DNA of 64,000 nucleotides. Source: Sipunculus nudus (taxonomy: Eukaryota > Annelida > Sipuncula > Golfingiida > Sipunculidae). This document shows, one piece after another, positions 1-60,662 of the stretch. The stretch covers positions 64,634,929 through 64,698,928 of the forward strand of contig CM049312.1 in NCBI GenBank assembly GCA_026874595.1. The letters are read 5' to 3'. The notes beneath the pieces are model-generated. The model was not told the origin of the DNA and did not search any database. It saw only the letters and a list, made by a program, of their open reading frames with translations. The first letter of the stretch is position 1, and each line of letters opens with the position of its first letter. The position numbers were made by a program, and so were the translations under genes.

Positions 1-96
1 TTGAAACAAAGAACAATATTTTTTAAATTTAATTTAGTATTGATGATAAAAATCATATATGTAAAACGTTAGTATTAAAAGCATCAGTGCTCTAAT

Positions 97-151
97 ATAT
101 ATGTATATATATTTATGTGTGTGTGTATGTATATATGTATGTATGTATATA

Positions 152-200
<49 letters not shown>
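97..200. repeat. TA/TG-rich microsatellite
   Basis: Runs of TATA and GTATGTAT ending in about 18 TA dinucleotides. Bases 1-96 and 201-349 hold nothing I recognise. Confidence 0.9.
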
Positions 201-349
201 GATATGTGGGATGCAGTCTTCTTTCCTCCGTGGTCAAAGAGCGTAGACTATATGTTTAGCAACAGTGCATGATACGTCAAGGTATGTGATAGATCTGAGT
301 CACAACGGTAGTACGCTTCCTTATCAAATATATGTGTGTGTGTGAGTGT

Positions 350-652
350 GTGTTACTGCTAGCTTAACTGTAAGTATACGTACATCTGCAGAATCTCACT
401 TTTGTTTCGGACTATCAGGGGAGTATCAAACGCTTACTCTAATTTTATACCCTGGTGTTAACCAGGCCCGGTGACTACTTCACCTGGGTGTGAAATCGTC
501 CCCGGGCGTTGCTGGGTCACTCGATCGCTTCACAAAAAGCCTGCAGAGCGCTCACTCTAGGTGGGGCTGACCGAGAAAAAAAGTCCCACCTCCTTGACTG
601 AGATTTGAACTCCCGGCTTTGAGTCCTGTGCTCTACCGCTGAGCCACGGAAG
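350..652 (-). mobile_element. tRNA-derived SINE, family 1, copy 1
   Basis: On the minus strand the head reads GTGGCTCAGCGGTAGAGCAC (tRNA A-box-like) followed by GAGTTCAAATCTC (B-box-like). The body matches the copies at 25872-26286 and 28439-28863, including CTCTGCAG-GTACAT-like text near the tail. The A-rich tail is lost. Confidence 0.8.
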
Positions 653-734
653 ATTTAATATATTAAATCTTAGAAACGATTCCTGGGACAAACCATTAGG
701 TTATAGTCTGTTTAACAAGTAATTGACGTTGCTT

Positions 735-1100
735 AATCCATGCGATAACTTTCCTACATATTATCCGATTTCATTCAAATTTGGGTCACTGATTGCTCTC
801 ATGCATACCTTGGTTGAAACTGGTTTTAGAGTGTCTGTCTGAAAATTTATTATCACTAGCTCCAAAACAAACAAAAAATTTAAATTTCCATTTTGTTCCA
901 AATTCACAACAAAAATTATGACATGTGGAGACAACTTCAGGGGACAATGAAAACTAAAACAAAGACTCTATGACATGGGGAAACATCTCAAGGGGAAAAT
1001 AAAAACTAAAACATATTGAGAAGGAAAGCATGAAGATTGCAGGAAGCTGAAATAACAAGAGGCGGAAGCGGAGGACATAAATTCCACGAATTTACGAGTT
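735..1100. mobile_element. Dispersed HINE-like element, family G, 5'-truncated copy
   Basis: Shares long stretches with 32960-33368: 'tttcattcaaatttgggtca', 'ttgctctcatgcatacct' and the end 'attccacgaattt'. The copy at 32960 is more complete. No coding potential. Confidence 0.7.
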
Positions 1101-1765
1101 TAACGTAGTGCTACGTCTACAGACCACTTGTGTTGCCGCCCTCTCCTCAATACCGTAGTTCAGTGGGCTGCGGCCACCAAACTTCTCCGCGAGCTCAGTT
1201 TTGCGGATTTGTAACTGCAATTCATAATCTGAATCTGAATCACTATCATCAGATTAATCATGTGGATACTAGAGGTACCATGTACGGGTGGGGACCGTCT
1301 AACGTCATCTTGAATAGATCATTATAGGTGATGCGCACGCTGGGAAACGCTGGGAGTACCTACAGCTAACGGTGTTTTAACATTTACATTTGGATCACCA
1401 CGGCATGCCGCACTAAATCATACGCCACTTTTCAGCGACGCAGATGGAGACTAACCCATTCCTCAGGTGTAACTGAAGAAATTTTCTCTGGTCTTGCAAT
1501 CAGATTATCTATACTAGTAGACGACAGTCTCTACCAAACATTAAATAAAATGGGGAGATACCGGTTGCTGCGTGTGGGGTTGAATTGTAACAGAATACAA
1601 TCTCATCTAACATTCATTCCTTTAATTCCCTTGGATCCAAATTTAAATTACGCAATTTCTGCGAGGAACGAACAACTTTGGTTTACAATCTTTTTAGGCT
1701 TGGCCTCAAAGTCGGCCCTAAGATTTTCAAGTTTTTCATCTACCTCCTTGACCGTTGCCATGATG
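1101..1765. other. Intergenic stretch, nothing recognised
   Basis: Mixed-composition DNA with only short open frames that match no family I know. No tRNA-like or inverted-repeat structure seen. Confidence 0.4.
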
Positions 1766-2240
1766 TTACGCTCTTTACACAGCGCTTTATCCATAGGCAA
1801 ACCACCTATATCGTAAGCGCTGTTTGTAATGACCTTGTATCCTGAATCTCTATACCAGAGGGGAGCACTGTATTTTGGTCCAATCAGATGAGACCCTGTG
1901 CTGAAGAAAAAAACGGTTTACCAGCCAAGCGAGGAATACACGAAGCCAATGTTGTTCATTTCGTTTTGAGAGACAGCTCAGCGCCCCGGCGACCGTTAGA
2001 ACAGGCCACAGGCTCAGAGAGAATTGCCCTACACGTGGTTTCTGGGCGGAGCCTGATGCCTGTCGATTGTTTGTTGACTTGCATTTGGTTGGCTGCTCGT
2101 CACATCCGCAGTTTTTTTTTCAATAGACAGGCCTATGTGCATCACCGGGTGTTAAAGTGCATCATAAACGGTCAAAGCAGGCAGCGCGAAAATCAGTAGC
2201 TTTTTTAGAAGCGCAGGATTTCCGCTGCCTCGGGAGCGTA
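1766..2240 (-). repeat. Dispersed repeat split by a 364-bp insertion; inverted partner at 62481-62590
   Basis: 1766-1816 and 2181-2240 together match the reverse complement of 62481-62590 (shared: acgctctttacacagcgctt, cctatatcgtaag, gctgcctcgggagcg). The left copy carries 364 extra bases between the two halves, ending in short CGCTG/CAGCG inverted ends. A 103-codon open frame in the insertion (1888-2199) matches nothing I recognise. Confidence 0.65.
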
Positions 2241-2640
2241 CCATGATGTTTACAGTTTACAATATATATATCAATAAGAAGTACAAAACAGTCAGAATTT
2301 TACCAGATAAATATAAAATAAATTCCTTCATATATAGGTTTGATAGTGAGCACTAAATTCAGCTAGCCCATATAACCATTTAGTAACATAACTGTCACTC
2401 AATAAAATTCCATATGAAGAAGAAATGCTCAGATACTCAAATTATAAACATATAAGTAATTAAAACATGTACGTATATATAATTAAAACATATAAGTACA
2501 AAAGCTAGAGACATCTGGTCAGATCACATTACATTATAGACAAAAATAACGTCATACTTGCACAAATAGATATTAATATCACCTACTGTCATAGAAGGTA
2601 CAATATTTAATTATATATAGAGTCAATCAATTTAGATTTT
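2241..2640. other. AT-rich intergenic stretch, nothing recognised
   Basis: Low-complexity AT-rich DNA with repeated 'acatataagta' text. No open frame or inverted repeat of note. Confidence 0.4.
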
Positions 2641-2815
2641 TATCCTACCGTGAAGGTGTGTCCGCCACGCGATCTTTTGGAGAGCCGATGTGCCTTCTCC
2701 GTCATCAACTTGGACGAATTCAATCCCACTTCTGACACCAAATTTGTGATGGGGTTCGAGAACAACACCTTGTTTGGTTTAACTTCTTTTATTGCTAGTC
2801 AGTAATCTTCGATTT
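2641..2815 (-). mobile_element. LTR-retrotransposon scrap with a primer-binding-site-like sequence
   Basis: On the minus strand the text TGGTGTCAGAAGTGGGAT (2728-2745 region) resembles the tRNA-primer binding site of Gypsy-type elements such as Mag or Steamer relatives, directly after a CATCACA end typical of an LTR. Only about 70 bases of LTR and about 100 of leader remain. No gag or pol. The assignment rests on this one motif. Confidence 0.4.
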
Positions 2816-3535
2816 CGGCAAGCATGTTGGTCAGTTCCGTATGTCTGTTTGTAACGATGTCTGTCTATCTGTCTCCAGTCTAAAATGCACAGTTTTGTAG
2901 CGATCGCTTTAAATTTACACAGTTGATAAAAAAAAGTCTCCAAAGCCTATTGAGTTTTGTCAATATCGGTCAAAGGTCAATTTCATCGAAAAAACTTTGA
3001 AAGATTATTTTCGTCATAATTTTGTCAATGTTAGTCCTATCTTCAAAAACTTAGTCTTAATTTCTTTCTATGGGTCTTTTCCATTAACTGGTCTAGTCGA
3101 CTGGTCTCAATCTTGTATCACTTTGTCAGTATTTCTGTCTGTCATTGATCCTCAATTTCGCCTCTTTGCTGGTTCTTGCATCTTACAATAAGCAATCTAC
3201 AGGTCACAGTTTTGCAGGAATCCTTTTGAAACTTGTACAACTTATGTCTTACAGTAATATCTCGAAAGTGATTTTTTATTTTCGGAAAATAGCTACTAGG
3301 GGGCGCTGCAGTCGAAACACAACAACATAATTTTTTGGCCATCTCCAAAACTACAAACCTTACATAAATTACAGCTTTTTTTTTGTTTCTCTTCACCTGC
3401 TCCATAAGCTAATATAGTCATCTTTTATCTCAGATGTGTCACTTTGTCAGTATGTTTGTTTGTTTGTTTGTCAGTAGTCTTTAATTTCGCCAGCTTGCTT
3501 GTTCTTGCATCGTGATACAGGTGCCTCTTATTATT
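2816..3535. repeat. Tandem repeat block of about 300-bp units (family F), left part
   Basis: Units share 'tcactttgtcagtat', a (TGTCTGTT)-like tract, 'aatttcgcc', 'ttttcggaaaatag', 'gggcgct' and 'ttacataaatta'. The same units resume at about 4466-4860, so the block was split by the 3536-4465 insertion. Layout (TGTC tract plus tandem core) resembles the other HINE-like families here. Confidence 0.65.
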
Positions 3536-4465
3536 GTGTGCAGTGGTCTTACAGATGATTGTTTTATTGTACACACGGATGTTTCATGTGTTGTTGGCAT
3601 TTTGTTTGTGTGCCACGCATAACTCGTGTTGTAACGGCCTCGCCTGGCCAGGCATTGCATTCTCAGTTTGAATCCGTACTGGTTGAACTCTCGTTGTCAT
3701 GCTAGCTTGGGGCTTTCTCGCCTGGCCGAGCCGGGTCGGGCTCACGTGTGGACCATGGTATGTAGAGACACAGCGATGTTTTTCTAGATGATTCCTGTAA
3801 CGCGTGTTTACTGTTTATTATGTTAGATTCTTTAGATTGTTCGAGAAATAGAAGCTTCTCGGCTTGAGGTGAGAAGTTATAAATAGGGGGCTGTGTTTTA
3901 AAGCCGAGAGAGAGGTGAGAGAATATTCCAGGGAACACGAAAGTGTGTAAGTCAGTCTGTGGGACCTATTCCGATAAGTGCGGCAATTATAGATTTTCTT
4001 CAGACTTCCTTTTGGATTTGCAACGAACCTTATTTGGTCTTCAGTTTACTTTCTGAATTGTTACAAGAGCTTTACATTGGACTGTTATTCTAAAAGAAAA
4101 TTCGTGTGAACTGTTCGCCAGGTTTATACATTTTAAAGGACTTATCGCTGTGACAGTGGTGATATCCAGGTACTCTGCACATTGCTTATTTTACTGTGTG
4201 ATTATATTGATTTGCTGTTATACTGTTGTTGTACTGTGTAATTGTATTGATTTAATGTACTGTAATGTTAGGGTTGTTTTAAGAAAAAATTATAGTTATT
4301 TGTTAACAAAAAAAACACTGACTTCTTTTCATTCCCCTAGACATATCACGCTGCCTAGTGTTACAGAATCTGATTTTTTTATTTCCATTACAAAATTGTG
4401 TTCATCACGAATACGTGATCTGTTTATATATTAGGTTCCGTAACAATCTTATAATTCACATTCAA
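3536..4465 (+). mobile_element. Insertion of about 0.9 kb, LTR-like, with a TATA box
   Basis: It interrupts the family F repeat. It holds a TATA-like GTTATAAATAGGGG at about 3877-3890 in a GC-richer context. TGTTGTAACGG (from 3627) and CCGTAACA (to 4445) could be TG...CA ends of a solo LTR, but no convincing target-site duplication is visible and no internal domain is present. It could instead be the first exon and promoter of an unrecognised transcript. Confidence 0.35.
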
Positions 4466-4860
4466 GTTCAACAGGCCACAGATTTGCATGAATCCTTTTC
4501 AAACTTGTACATCTTTTGCCCTATACAAAAATCTCTAAAGTGATTTTTCATTTTCGGAAAATAGCCGCTAGTGGGCGCTCCACATGAAACACTACAACGT
4601 ATCATTTGTTGGCCATATCTCCAAAATTATTAACCTTACTTACATAAATTATGGCTCATTTTGTTCCTCTTCAGTTTCTCCATAAGCTTATCTAATCATG
4701 TGTAACCTCAAATGTGTCACTTTGACAGTATGTCTGTCTGTTTATCAGTTGTCCTCAATTTCGCCTTCTTGTTTGTTTTCGGCTTATATTGCGCATTCTA
4801 CAGGCATTCCAAAGCTTTGCAGGAATACTTTGTAACTTACACATATCGTTTACCTTTTTT
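4466..4860. repeat. Tandem repeat block (family F), right part
   Basis: Continues the units of 2816-3535: 'ttttcattttcggaaaatag' then 'gtgggcgctcc', 'ttacataaattatg', 'atgtgtcactttgacagtatg'. Coding potential is absent. Confidence 0.65.
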
Positions 4861-4865
4861 TAAGG

Positions 4866-4989
4866 GTTTCAGACCAAATTATGCGACCCCGACCCGGCCT
4901 CCTTCCCGGACCAGAGGACTTTTTTTTTAAGTTCTTTCAGTCTTCCTGGGCGTGACCCTCCCCTTTCCAAAATCCTCGATCCGCCCCTG
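4866..4989. mobile_element. hAT-type MITE, right-end fragment
   Basis: Ends with ATCCTCGATCCGCCCCTG, the reverse complement of the CAGGGGCGGATC terminus also seen at 59011. The left end is degraded or missing. The (TATC)n tract follows directly. Confidence 0.5.
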
Positions 4990-4990
4990 C

Positions 4991-5114
<124 letters not shown>

Positions 5115-5280
5115 CATTTCCATGCAGTTCAAACAATTAATCTAAGGTAATTAAATAATTAATCTTTCAAATACAACTGTTTTCCCTGGCTTATCATTTG
5201 AATACTTATTTATGAAACTTCGAAGAGCATAAATTAAAAGTAAATTAAGCGTATAATAATATCATAATAATTTCATAAAA

Positions 5281-5396
5281 GTAATGTTAGTGCTTGACAC
5301 TTTTTTTAATACAAACAGCTAGAAAGTTATAGCATTGTGCAATTGAGTTCTTGTGCCAAACGAGTCTTAAAAAAGGTGTCAAGCATTAACATTATT
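5281..5396. repeat. Foldback (inverted-repeat) element upstream of the promoter
   Basis: Arms of about 30 bases (5281-5311 and 5363-5396): AATGTTAGTGCTTGACAC on the left pairs with GTGTCAAGCATTAACATT on the right, with a T-run/A-run between and a loop of about 50. No target duplication could be set. A small MITE or a regulatory hairpin 270 bases before the start codon. Confidence 0.7.
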
Positions 5397-5460
5397 AATT
5401 TTGTAAATAAAAAACTAGCACGGCAATTCAAAACTTTACATGATAATAACACAGTTGTGA

Positions 5461-5666
5461 CTGTCCAATGATACGTGAGACATGCGACCATCGGCCGAAT
5501 TCAGTCTGCCACGGTCCGACTGGTGTCCTGATCCAGACACACGCCGTATTTGAATTCGGTCGTTCTCGTCCCCGTGTTCGGATCATTCCGTGTGTTTCCG
5601 TAAATCTTCGATTATCCCATCACCCAAACAAGACCATGTGCTTGTTCAGCGTGTGAAGTTGACAAG
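5461..5666 (+). promoter_or_regulatory. Probable MYBBP1A promoter and 5' UTR, with a possible uORF
   Basis: The stretch is clearly richer in GC and CpG than the surrounding AT-rich DNA. A CCAAT pentamer stands at 5464-5468 and no TATA box is seen, as is common for ribosome-biogenesis genes. An open frame from an ATG at 5468 runs to a stop ending at 5656, 10 bases before the MYBBP1A start; whether it is transcribed depends on the unknown start site. The promoter call is inference from position and composition. Confidence 0.5.
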
Positions 5667-53421
<47,755 letters not shown>

Positions 53422-55610
53422 AGTTTATTGTAGCTGCCTCAGCATCCAGGGACCAGGGAGGGACTAATCATATCAAAGATGATAATTTGAAGTCAGTTTT
53501 AAATTTAATATTTTATAAAATCAGTGTTTTAGGTGTCTGTAAATCATGTGGTGAGAACCTACTTCTATTATCTGACATGGGAAAGTATAAAATAATTACC
53601 ACCAGTGTACAATAGACTGTTACTGGGGTGGTTACTCTATGGTATAAAAATATTACCAGTGATCAACAGACTGTTAGTTACTGTATGGATTAGACTGATG
53701 ATTAAACTTTTTAAAATCTTCTTACATATTTCTCTCTTTTGTCTTGTGATTCCTGGGGTGTGGTGTACTGTACATTACAACAGAGCTCCTGTATGATATT
53801 TTAATTTAAATATTAATATTTTGTGCATACTAAAATACTGGTATGCGTGTGTTTTGTTTATAGTAGGCCAAAAAAGTTGCCATCACATCTCTATAGAACA
53901 ATATGCAATTCTTCTCAGTTCTATGGGATGGTTATTTCCTGAGAAATATATGATCATATGCACACAAATAATTTAGAAAGATATGAACTGAAATTATTAA
54001 ACATTTAAGTCACCATGATAAGATTATGGTTCCTCTCACCGTGACATATTTAAGGTTGATTTTTAAGCTAACATCTCTGCCGTCTAGTGCAAGTGGATCT
54101 GTAACTGTAGCCAGATTTTTTTTTTTCAGCTCCTCTAAATGCAGACATTTTGTTCATCTTCACAAGTAATGCCAAATGGTGACCTTTATGCTTTTCTTCT
54201 TTTTCTATCTTTAGTCATTTGTTTGGTAAATATAGTAACTGTAACAGCAGTATCTGTTGAATTAATGTTATGACCAATGGATGGCCTAAAAGTTGTCCAG
54301 AAAATTTCTAAATCTTTGACCTAATGCGATTTTAACCGACTTCCACAGTTTTTATCTGATTATAGGAGTTCAAAGACCTCTAGAACTCACAGGCTACTTT
54401 TATTAAAAGAAACTAAATCATCAAACATTTCTCGTTAATGGACATTCATTTACTAGAAATACAGAAGACCAGGAATAGATAACAGGAAATATGTTTATGT
54501 ATAACAGATACATGGACCCTACAGATCATTGAGCTATAGACAGCTGTGGGTGGGGGGGGGGACATATATCATAACTCCGGTACATTGTACCATCCAATTA
54601 AAAATATTGCTCTCTCTCTCTGTCTGTGCATGGATTGACATGCTATCAACCCTTGCAGAAAACGCACACAACACGCTACCGTTTAACTATACTTTGCACT
54701 GGCATACAATGTATTATGAATAAATCTGCATTTTTTTAATTTATTTAAGTAGGATTACATTGCGCTCCTGTACACATATAACATATGTAAACAACATGTA
54801 TTTTGACACAACGGACAAAGTGTACATTAATTTCTGTTGTAGGACCATGAGCAATACACACCGCTTGTTGACTTTCCACCCGTTCTGTCAGACTATAGTC
54901 ATGAATGTCTACGTCCCATGTTTATTTTCTGAGTGACTTTTGGGCACAAAAATGATTGGTACATGCTATATACTATATGATATCACATAATGTCCTGTAG
55001 AGACCCTTCTCAGTACATTTAAAATGCGATCTTTTCATACAACAATCAGTGTATGTCAAAGTGTACTTTGTAACTTTTTTTGCAAATTTCAGAGCTGGAA
55101 AGTAAAATGTCAGCTTGTAACTTCAGCAAAATATAAAAAATTGTGGAAACTTCATGTTCAAAAAGTTCAGGACGGCCATGAATCCTAAAAATAAAAGTTA
55201 AAGCTACATGCGGCATACCCATTTTCTCAAAGGTCCCACCTGAATCCAACAATAAAATCCAGTATGCGGAGACTTCATATGGAGAACGAGCAGTAAATAC
55301 ATCAACTTTGGGATCTTGTTCTGTGCGGGCCCAGACACGAACCCACTTGAAATTCTGTATGTTTATAGACGGGTTTATATTGTGAGCCCCATATATATAG
55401 GTATAGTATACATTGATTGGAGCATTTACTTCAACGTGTTAAGATGACGTGATCTCTGTAACCACGACTGTACATGTACATCAAGAAGCTTACAAAGAAC
55501 TCTATAATAAACTCCTTGCCTACACTGTAGGCATACATAACATAACCGCGTCTTGTTTAGTTCACCGAAATTGAAAACAAAATTCGTTTGCGTCACGTTT
55601 TCTTGGCTGC
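53422..55610. other. 3' flank of MYBBP1A, no gene recognised
   Basis: AT-rich. Contains a G-run near 54549, a short CT microsatellite at 54611-54622 and small open frames without family matches. The MYBBP1A 3' UTR must lie at the start. Confidence 0.5.
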
Positions 55611-57080
55611 GTGTTTTTAGCTCGGCTGACTATAAGTCATCTGAGGTATGGTTGTAGTCCATTGTCCGCCATCAGTCCGTCTGTCTGTCCGTCCGTCTGT
55701 CTGTCCGGATGTCCATCCATAAGACTGGCACGATTTGACACCATTGGACCTACGAATCTGAAATTCAGCATACAGTTAGATGTCCCCCAAAATCTCCTAC
55801 CATGCCGAAAATTGGGTCAATAGGACTTCGTTCCTTCGAGATATTAAGGAAAAACCTCAATTTTTTATTAGAAATCTATTTTCACACTTCAGGACTGCCT
55901 AATATCAAAACCACTTATCTGGGTTTCTTCATATTTACCATAAATATTCCTCTATATAGTTCCTATGTACATGCCAGAAATAAAGTCATTATTATTTAAT
56001 TTAAAAAAGTTATGGGCCCAAACATGATGGACTTTGTAAAAAAATCAGGAAAGATATTTGGTCACTTAAGACCAAAAGTGTTCAAGGTAGGGACTTTTTT
56101 TCAGTAATACAACTTTAATTGATCAAAATTTAATTGTATACCAAAAATTAGATCAAAATCTGTCAAATTTTTTTAAAATATTGGCAAAAATATGAAATTG
56201 GTACCTTAAATTTTGCCCAAGTTTGATCATGGCACGTTTTTTCCCTGTAACTGCTGAGGATTTAATTTTCAAAGCATGTTTTTGTTACCATTTCAACTGT
56301 TAACTCAAAAAATTTGAAACCAGTTGATCAAAAACTGTAGATTTTATTCAAGTTTTCAAGCACCATGTCACATATTGTTTACATCAAGCTAGTGTGATGC
56401 AGTTTGCTAGAGCTCAGCTCCCCAGCTTCAGCTCTAAGTTCTTTAAATTCGGCATACAGTTAGATGTCTCCAAAATCCCCTACCATGCCAAGAATTTGAT
56501 CACTATGACTTAATTCCTTCGAAATATTAATGAAAACTTCATTTTTCCATTAAATACCCATTGTTACACTGTAAGACTGCCTAATATCAAAACCACTAAT
56601 CTGACTTTGATCATATATAATATACATATTTTTCTATACATTCGCTTTGCACATGCCAGAAATGATGTCAGTATTGCGTAATTGTTTTAAGTTATGGGCC
56701 CAAACATGATGCACTTTTTAAAAAATCAAGAAATATATTTACTCCCTTAACAAGAGGATTGCTGAAGCTAGAGATTTTTTGTCAGGGATGTAACATTATT
56801 TAATCAAGATTCAATTGAATACCAAATATTAGTTCTGAATTTTTCATCTTTGTAGTTTAGACAGCTGAAACAAATTTGCCAAATATTGTAGCTTTTATTA
56901 ATGTTTTTATGAGACCATGTCAGACCAAAGCTCAATCAAGCCCCTCTTCAGTCACCTGTATGTTGACCTTGTTGACCTTTCATCAGAATATGCACGCTTG
57001 AGCAAAGCATACACTGGGGCAGCCAGGCAGCTAATGCCCAGCCACAGTTGATCCAGGTGTCCAACCCAACTCATCTAGTA
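55611..57080 (+). mobile_element. HINE-like element, family E, two units of about 684 bp
   Basis: A (CTGT/CCGT)n tract at 55676-55710 is followed by a unit that recurs 684 bases later ('catacagttagatgtc' at 55769 and 56453; 'ctgcctaatatcaaaaccac'; 'gttatgggcccaaacatgat'). 'tcatctgaggtatgg' before the tract resembles the end of family D. May end near 'catctagtagttg' at 57075. Subterminal repeats not found. Confidence 0.55.
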
Positions 57081-58980
57081 GTTGTTTTGAAAAACAACAT
57101 AACAATAAACAATAAATCAATAATTTTTTATTGGTTTTTAATAACAAATTAAAGAAAAATTAACAGAAAATGAATTTGTTAGTTGATGAGTAACAGAAAA
57201 TTACTGTTACTGATGATGTAAGAATCTTGTATGGATGGATAGAATGTCAATGTTATTCCAAATAACACCATGCAGTCACCTATGGTATTTTTCAGTTAAA
57301 TTTTTATGATAAAAAAATAATATTATTCATTACTAATCATTAGGGATTATATGAAGGAAATTAATGATAGACAAAGATGCAGTTGATAATATTAATCTAG
57401 ATTCATACTGTGTTTAGTGTGTAGATTGATGTGAAAGTAGTCCAAAGTGAATATATTACATTTATTTTCTTTAATATAAATAAAAGCCATAAAACCAGGT
57501 ACTTATGATCATTATTTAAATTTGTGAATGTTGTATATTCTGGATTCGCAACATCATTATTTGGCTAAAACTGAATAAATAATAGACATGGTGCGAATGT
57601 TTTGCAAATGTATTTGAATACGAATATGAATATATACTGCATTAAAAAATTTTATTGCATAAGAATGGGAATTCAGGTAAAAATGAAAGTATTTGAATAC
57701 CAGTGCAGATACTTTCAAAATGTATTCATGAATGCATTCCTGAATATATTCTATAATATTATTTCAATAATCATTTCAGTTATATTTTATTTTAAAAAAT
57801 CATATGATTTTCTTATTATTTTTTTTAAATAAAAATTATAATGGCACAATATTTATTATTAAATTTTAATAAATAGTTAAACTCTTTATTTTATGTGCTG
57901 CTTATAAGTTATATGGCCAAGTCAAAATCTGTGTGACAATAGCACTCCATTTGTTAATAAAATAAATTAAATCAATCCTCTTCCCTGTCTCCAAAGATAC
58001 TATCAAAATCATATATAAGATGAACACAAGCAACTCATAGTAAAGCTTATATTTATTACCACACAAAACCAGCATGTGCCTCTTTCCCAAATCATATTTT
58101 TATCATATATAACAGCTGAGCGCCGTGACCCATGGGTCCCTTGTTAAACATGATATATGCTTACAGACTTGTGAAACCTTTGCTAAGTCAAAAGGGAAAC
58201 CTCAAATGAGCGATTTAAAAACCTATATCCGGTGAGATGAGCACTGACCTTTGCAGGAATAACTAAATTAAATCGACTTTTTTCATGTACAATTAGATTA
58301 AAACAACTCTTATAAATAGGTCATACAGACTGCGTATATAGTAATTAATACTATAATTCATAAAGGATTTTAAAAAATCTGTGTTACAGGTGTTCACGAA
58401 TAATCATGTTACAGTTTGCAACCAAAGCGCTAGCCGTTGAACCATGCACACAACTCTCAATTGGCTTATAATCATGCACAACCTTTCTCTGAATCAATTG
58501 GTCAGGCGAGTTCTTGGCTTATTGTGAATGTTACAAAAGTCGGCCTGCTTTCATTCCAATGGTTTGAAGGAATTTTCTAATATTTTGACGACTTGACATA
58601 TTATCTATTTTATATATAAAACGTTTTGCTTTTCTGGTTTAAACATCATGTCTGCATTAGGTGCTACGTTAATTAGGCTTATACACAATGGGTAGTTATT
58701 CGTTTGGGGTGTTTGTCAGTCAACTTAATTACATTACCATTGGATTTTTGTTTTGTTTTATCTGTATGAGATCCATATCTTACCACTGTCAGATTAGAAA
58801 TGTGTGTCACGGTTTACCAGTTCTGTTTTTGTATCACAGGTCATCTCTGCCGCCATTTCAAAGCGCCTTGCATTCGGGCCACCATTACATGTATTTTGCA
58901 TGCAAGAGACACTTTCATTCCACTCAGAAATTTACTGCCTATAGGGTTCCCTCGAATGCCTCGCTCTCAGACAGGAGAGA
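57081..58980. other. Intergenic stretch, no gene recognised; one HINE-like 3' end
   Basis: Strongly AT-rich to about 58100. 'gtgacccatgggtcccttgtt' at 58126-58146 resembles text at 7519-7541 and 49337 and looks like a hairpin (GACCC/GGGTC) plus CTTGTT end. Open frames of 98 and 111 codons at 58688-59135 overlap each other and a MITE and are not supported. Confidence 0.45.
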
Positions 58981-59010
58981 TTAAAATAGTCTTATCGGGC
59001 CAAGGTAAAG

Positions 59011-59224
59011 CAGGGGCGGATCCAGCATTCAGGAAATGGAGGTGTCCAAACCAGTATTACTATAGGCAAAACCATAACAAATGGTCCCCCTGCAGGTCTG
59101 GCAAAAGGATTTCCAGGCCGCAAAAATTGATCTGAAGCCCTCAAACATGATTACGCCTGGTTGAAAAAGGGTGGATGGGTGTTGGGGTGGCGGGCCTGGG
59201 CCCCTCTTTCTGGACCCGCTTCTG
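59011..59224. mobile_element. hAT-type MITE, 214 bp
   Basis: CAGGGGCGGATCCAG and CTGGACCCGCTTCTG are imperfect inverted ends (12 of 15). Flanks AGGTAAAG and TTAAGAAT are at most a weak 8-bp duplication. GC-richer than its surroundings. A related end is at 4989. Confidence 0.6.
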
Positions 59225-60662
59225 TTAAGAATCCTGTGAAACATTCATGAATGGTGATCTCTTATAAAACATTCTTGAATGGTGATCTGTATGAAAACAT
59301 TCTTGAATGCTGATCTACCTATAAAATTGGATGCGTTTTTCCTATAATTGGTTGTTAAACGCTCCACAGAATTAGATAATATGAATCCGTTCATAGCTTT
59401 AGAATAGTACAGAAATAAACGAACGGCAGTAAGAACATGTTAAGTTAAGCAAAAGGTCCCTGTCCCATGTTATCAACTATTCCGCTGTAGATATCAACGC
59501 ACAAAGTGATGTTACCTTTGACCATGTGTCTATATAGACCTAATATATCACAAGTACATAGATAATACATGTATATACCAAGGTGTGAAGTGCCCTAATA
59601 CTTGACCTATTATAGATATTAATGACTTTATATCGAGATCAAGTGTGTATATGAATTGACTGGAAGATTTCTGTTGCAGATATGGAGCACACCTGATAAT
59701 ATAATGGTAAATACAGGGCTGCAAGCGGTCAGGAAAAAGTCAGGGTTATTAATTCAAGGTCAGGTAAAAGTCCAGGAATTTCATAAAGAGTCAGGGAAAT
59801 CTTTAATATTTTGGGAAGTTTGGGAAAAGTCAGGAAATTTTGAATAACTATGGCGATCGCATTTATTAGTTATCATGTTAAAATTAAAGAATTTGGCATC
59901 TCTAACAAAATGTGATAAATTGGCAGATTTAATTGTTTAATTTTTTTCTTTTGAATTTGTATAAAAATATATATATATTATAAGGTTAATGATGCAGAAT
60001 ATGGAAACACAAAATATAACACCAACAATTAATTATAGACCAATTCTTTTTCTGAGTAGAAATATTAAAGAATGCAGGATATGAAGTACGATTCTGTTGT
60101 TCCATATGTTTTTCCGATGAATTAAGTTTTGCATTGGGTTGGTTGTAAAATGACGTTTTTGAGACCGAATTTAAAATTTGCGTGATGAGTTATCCTTGAA
60201 AACCAAGTGAAAGTCAGAAAAAAATCAGGGATTTCTTTTCAGAATTGGCAACCCTGGAATATTTTGGTATTTCTACAAAAAATGTCGCATTTCATGTCCC
60301 GAAACTATATTTGTTACTGAGAAATTAGCAAATGCTAAAAATGACATGAATAACCATTCAGATTGTTGCTAAAGATATAACCATTATTATGAGATAAAAA
60401 TAATTCAAATCGGGGCAGAAATACATACAGAAAAAAAGTTGCAAATGATACTATACCCTTAAATTTCCGTTGTCCCTTTCTCTCGGATCTTAAATTCAAA
60501 ACAGCGTTTTTCTGTAACCACTGTTCCATTTATATAGATTTTGTTTTCCACGTTGTCACAGCGGTGAAAGTTTATTAAGATGATATTTTTGCTTGATTTT
60601 TCCTGACCGTTTTGTTTTTAATACAAAAATTTGGATATAAAAAGTATGTCTCCCAAAATATA
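59225..60662. other. Intergenic stretch, nothing recognised
   Basis: A short three-copy repeat 'acattcttgaatggtgatct' lies at 59240-59315. 'gtcaggaaaa/gtcagggaaat' phrases recur at 59730-59840 and 60210. No coding signal. Confidence 0.4.

Noticed and set aside
58688-59135. Overlapping open frames of 98 and 111 codons
   Set aside because: They overlap each other in different frames, run into a hAT-type MITE and match no family.
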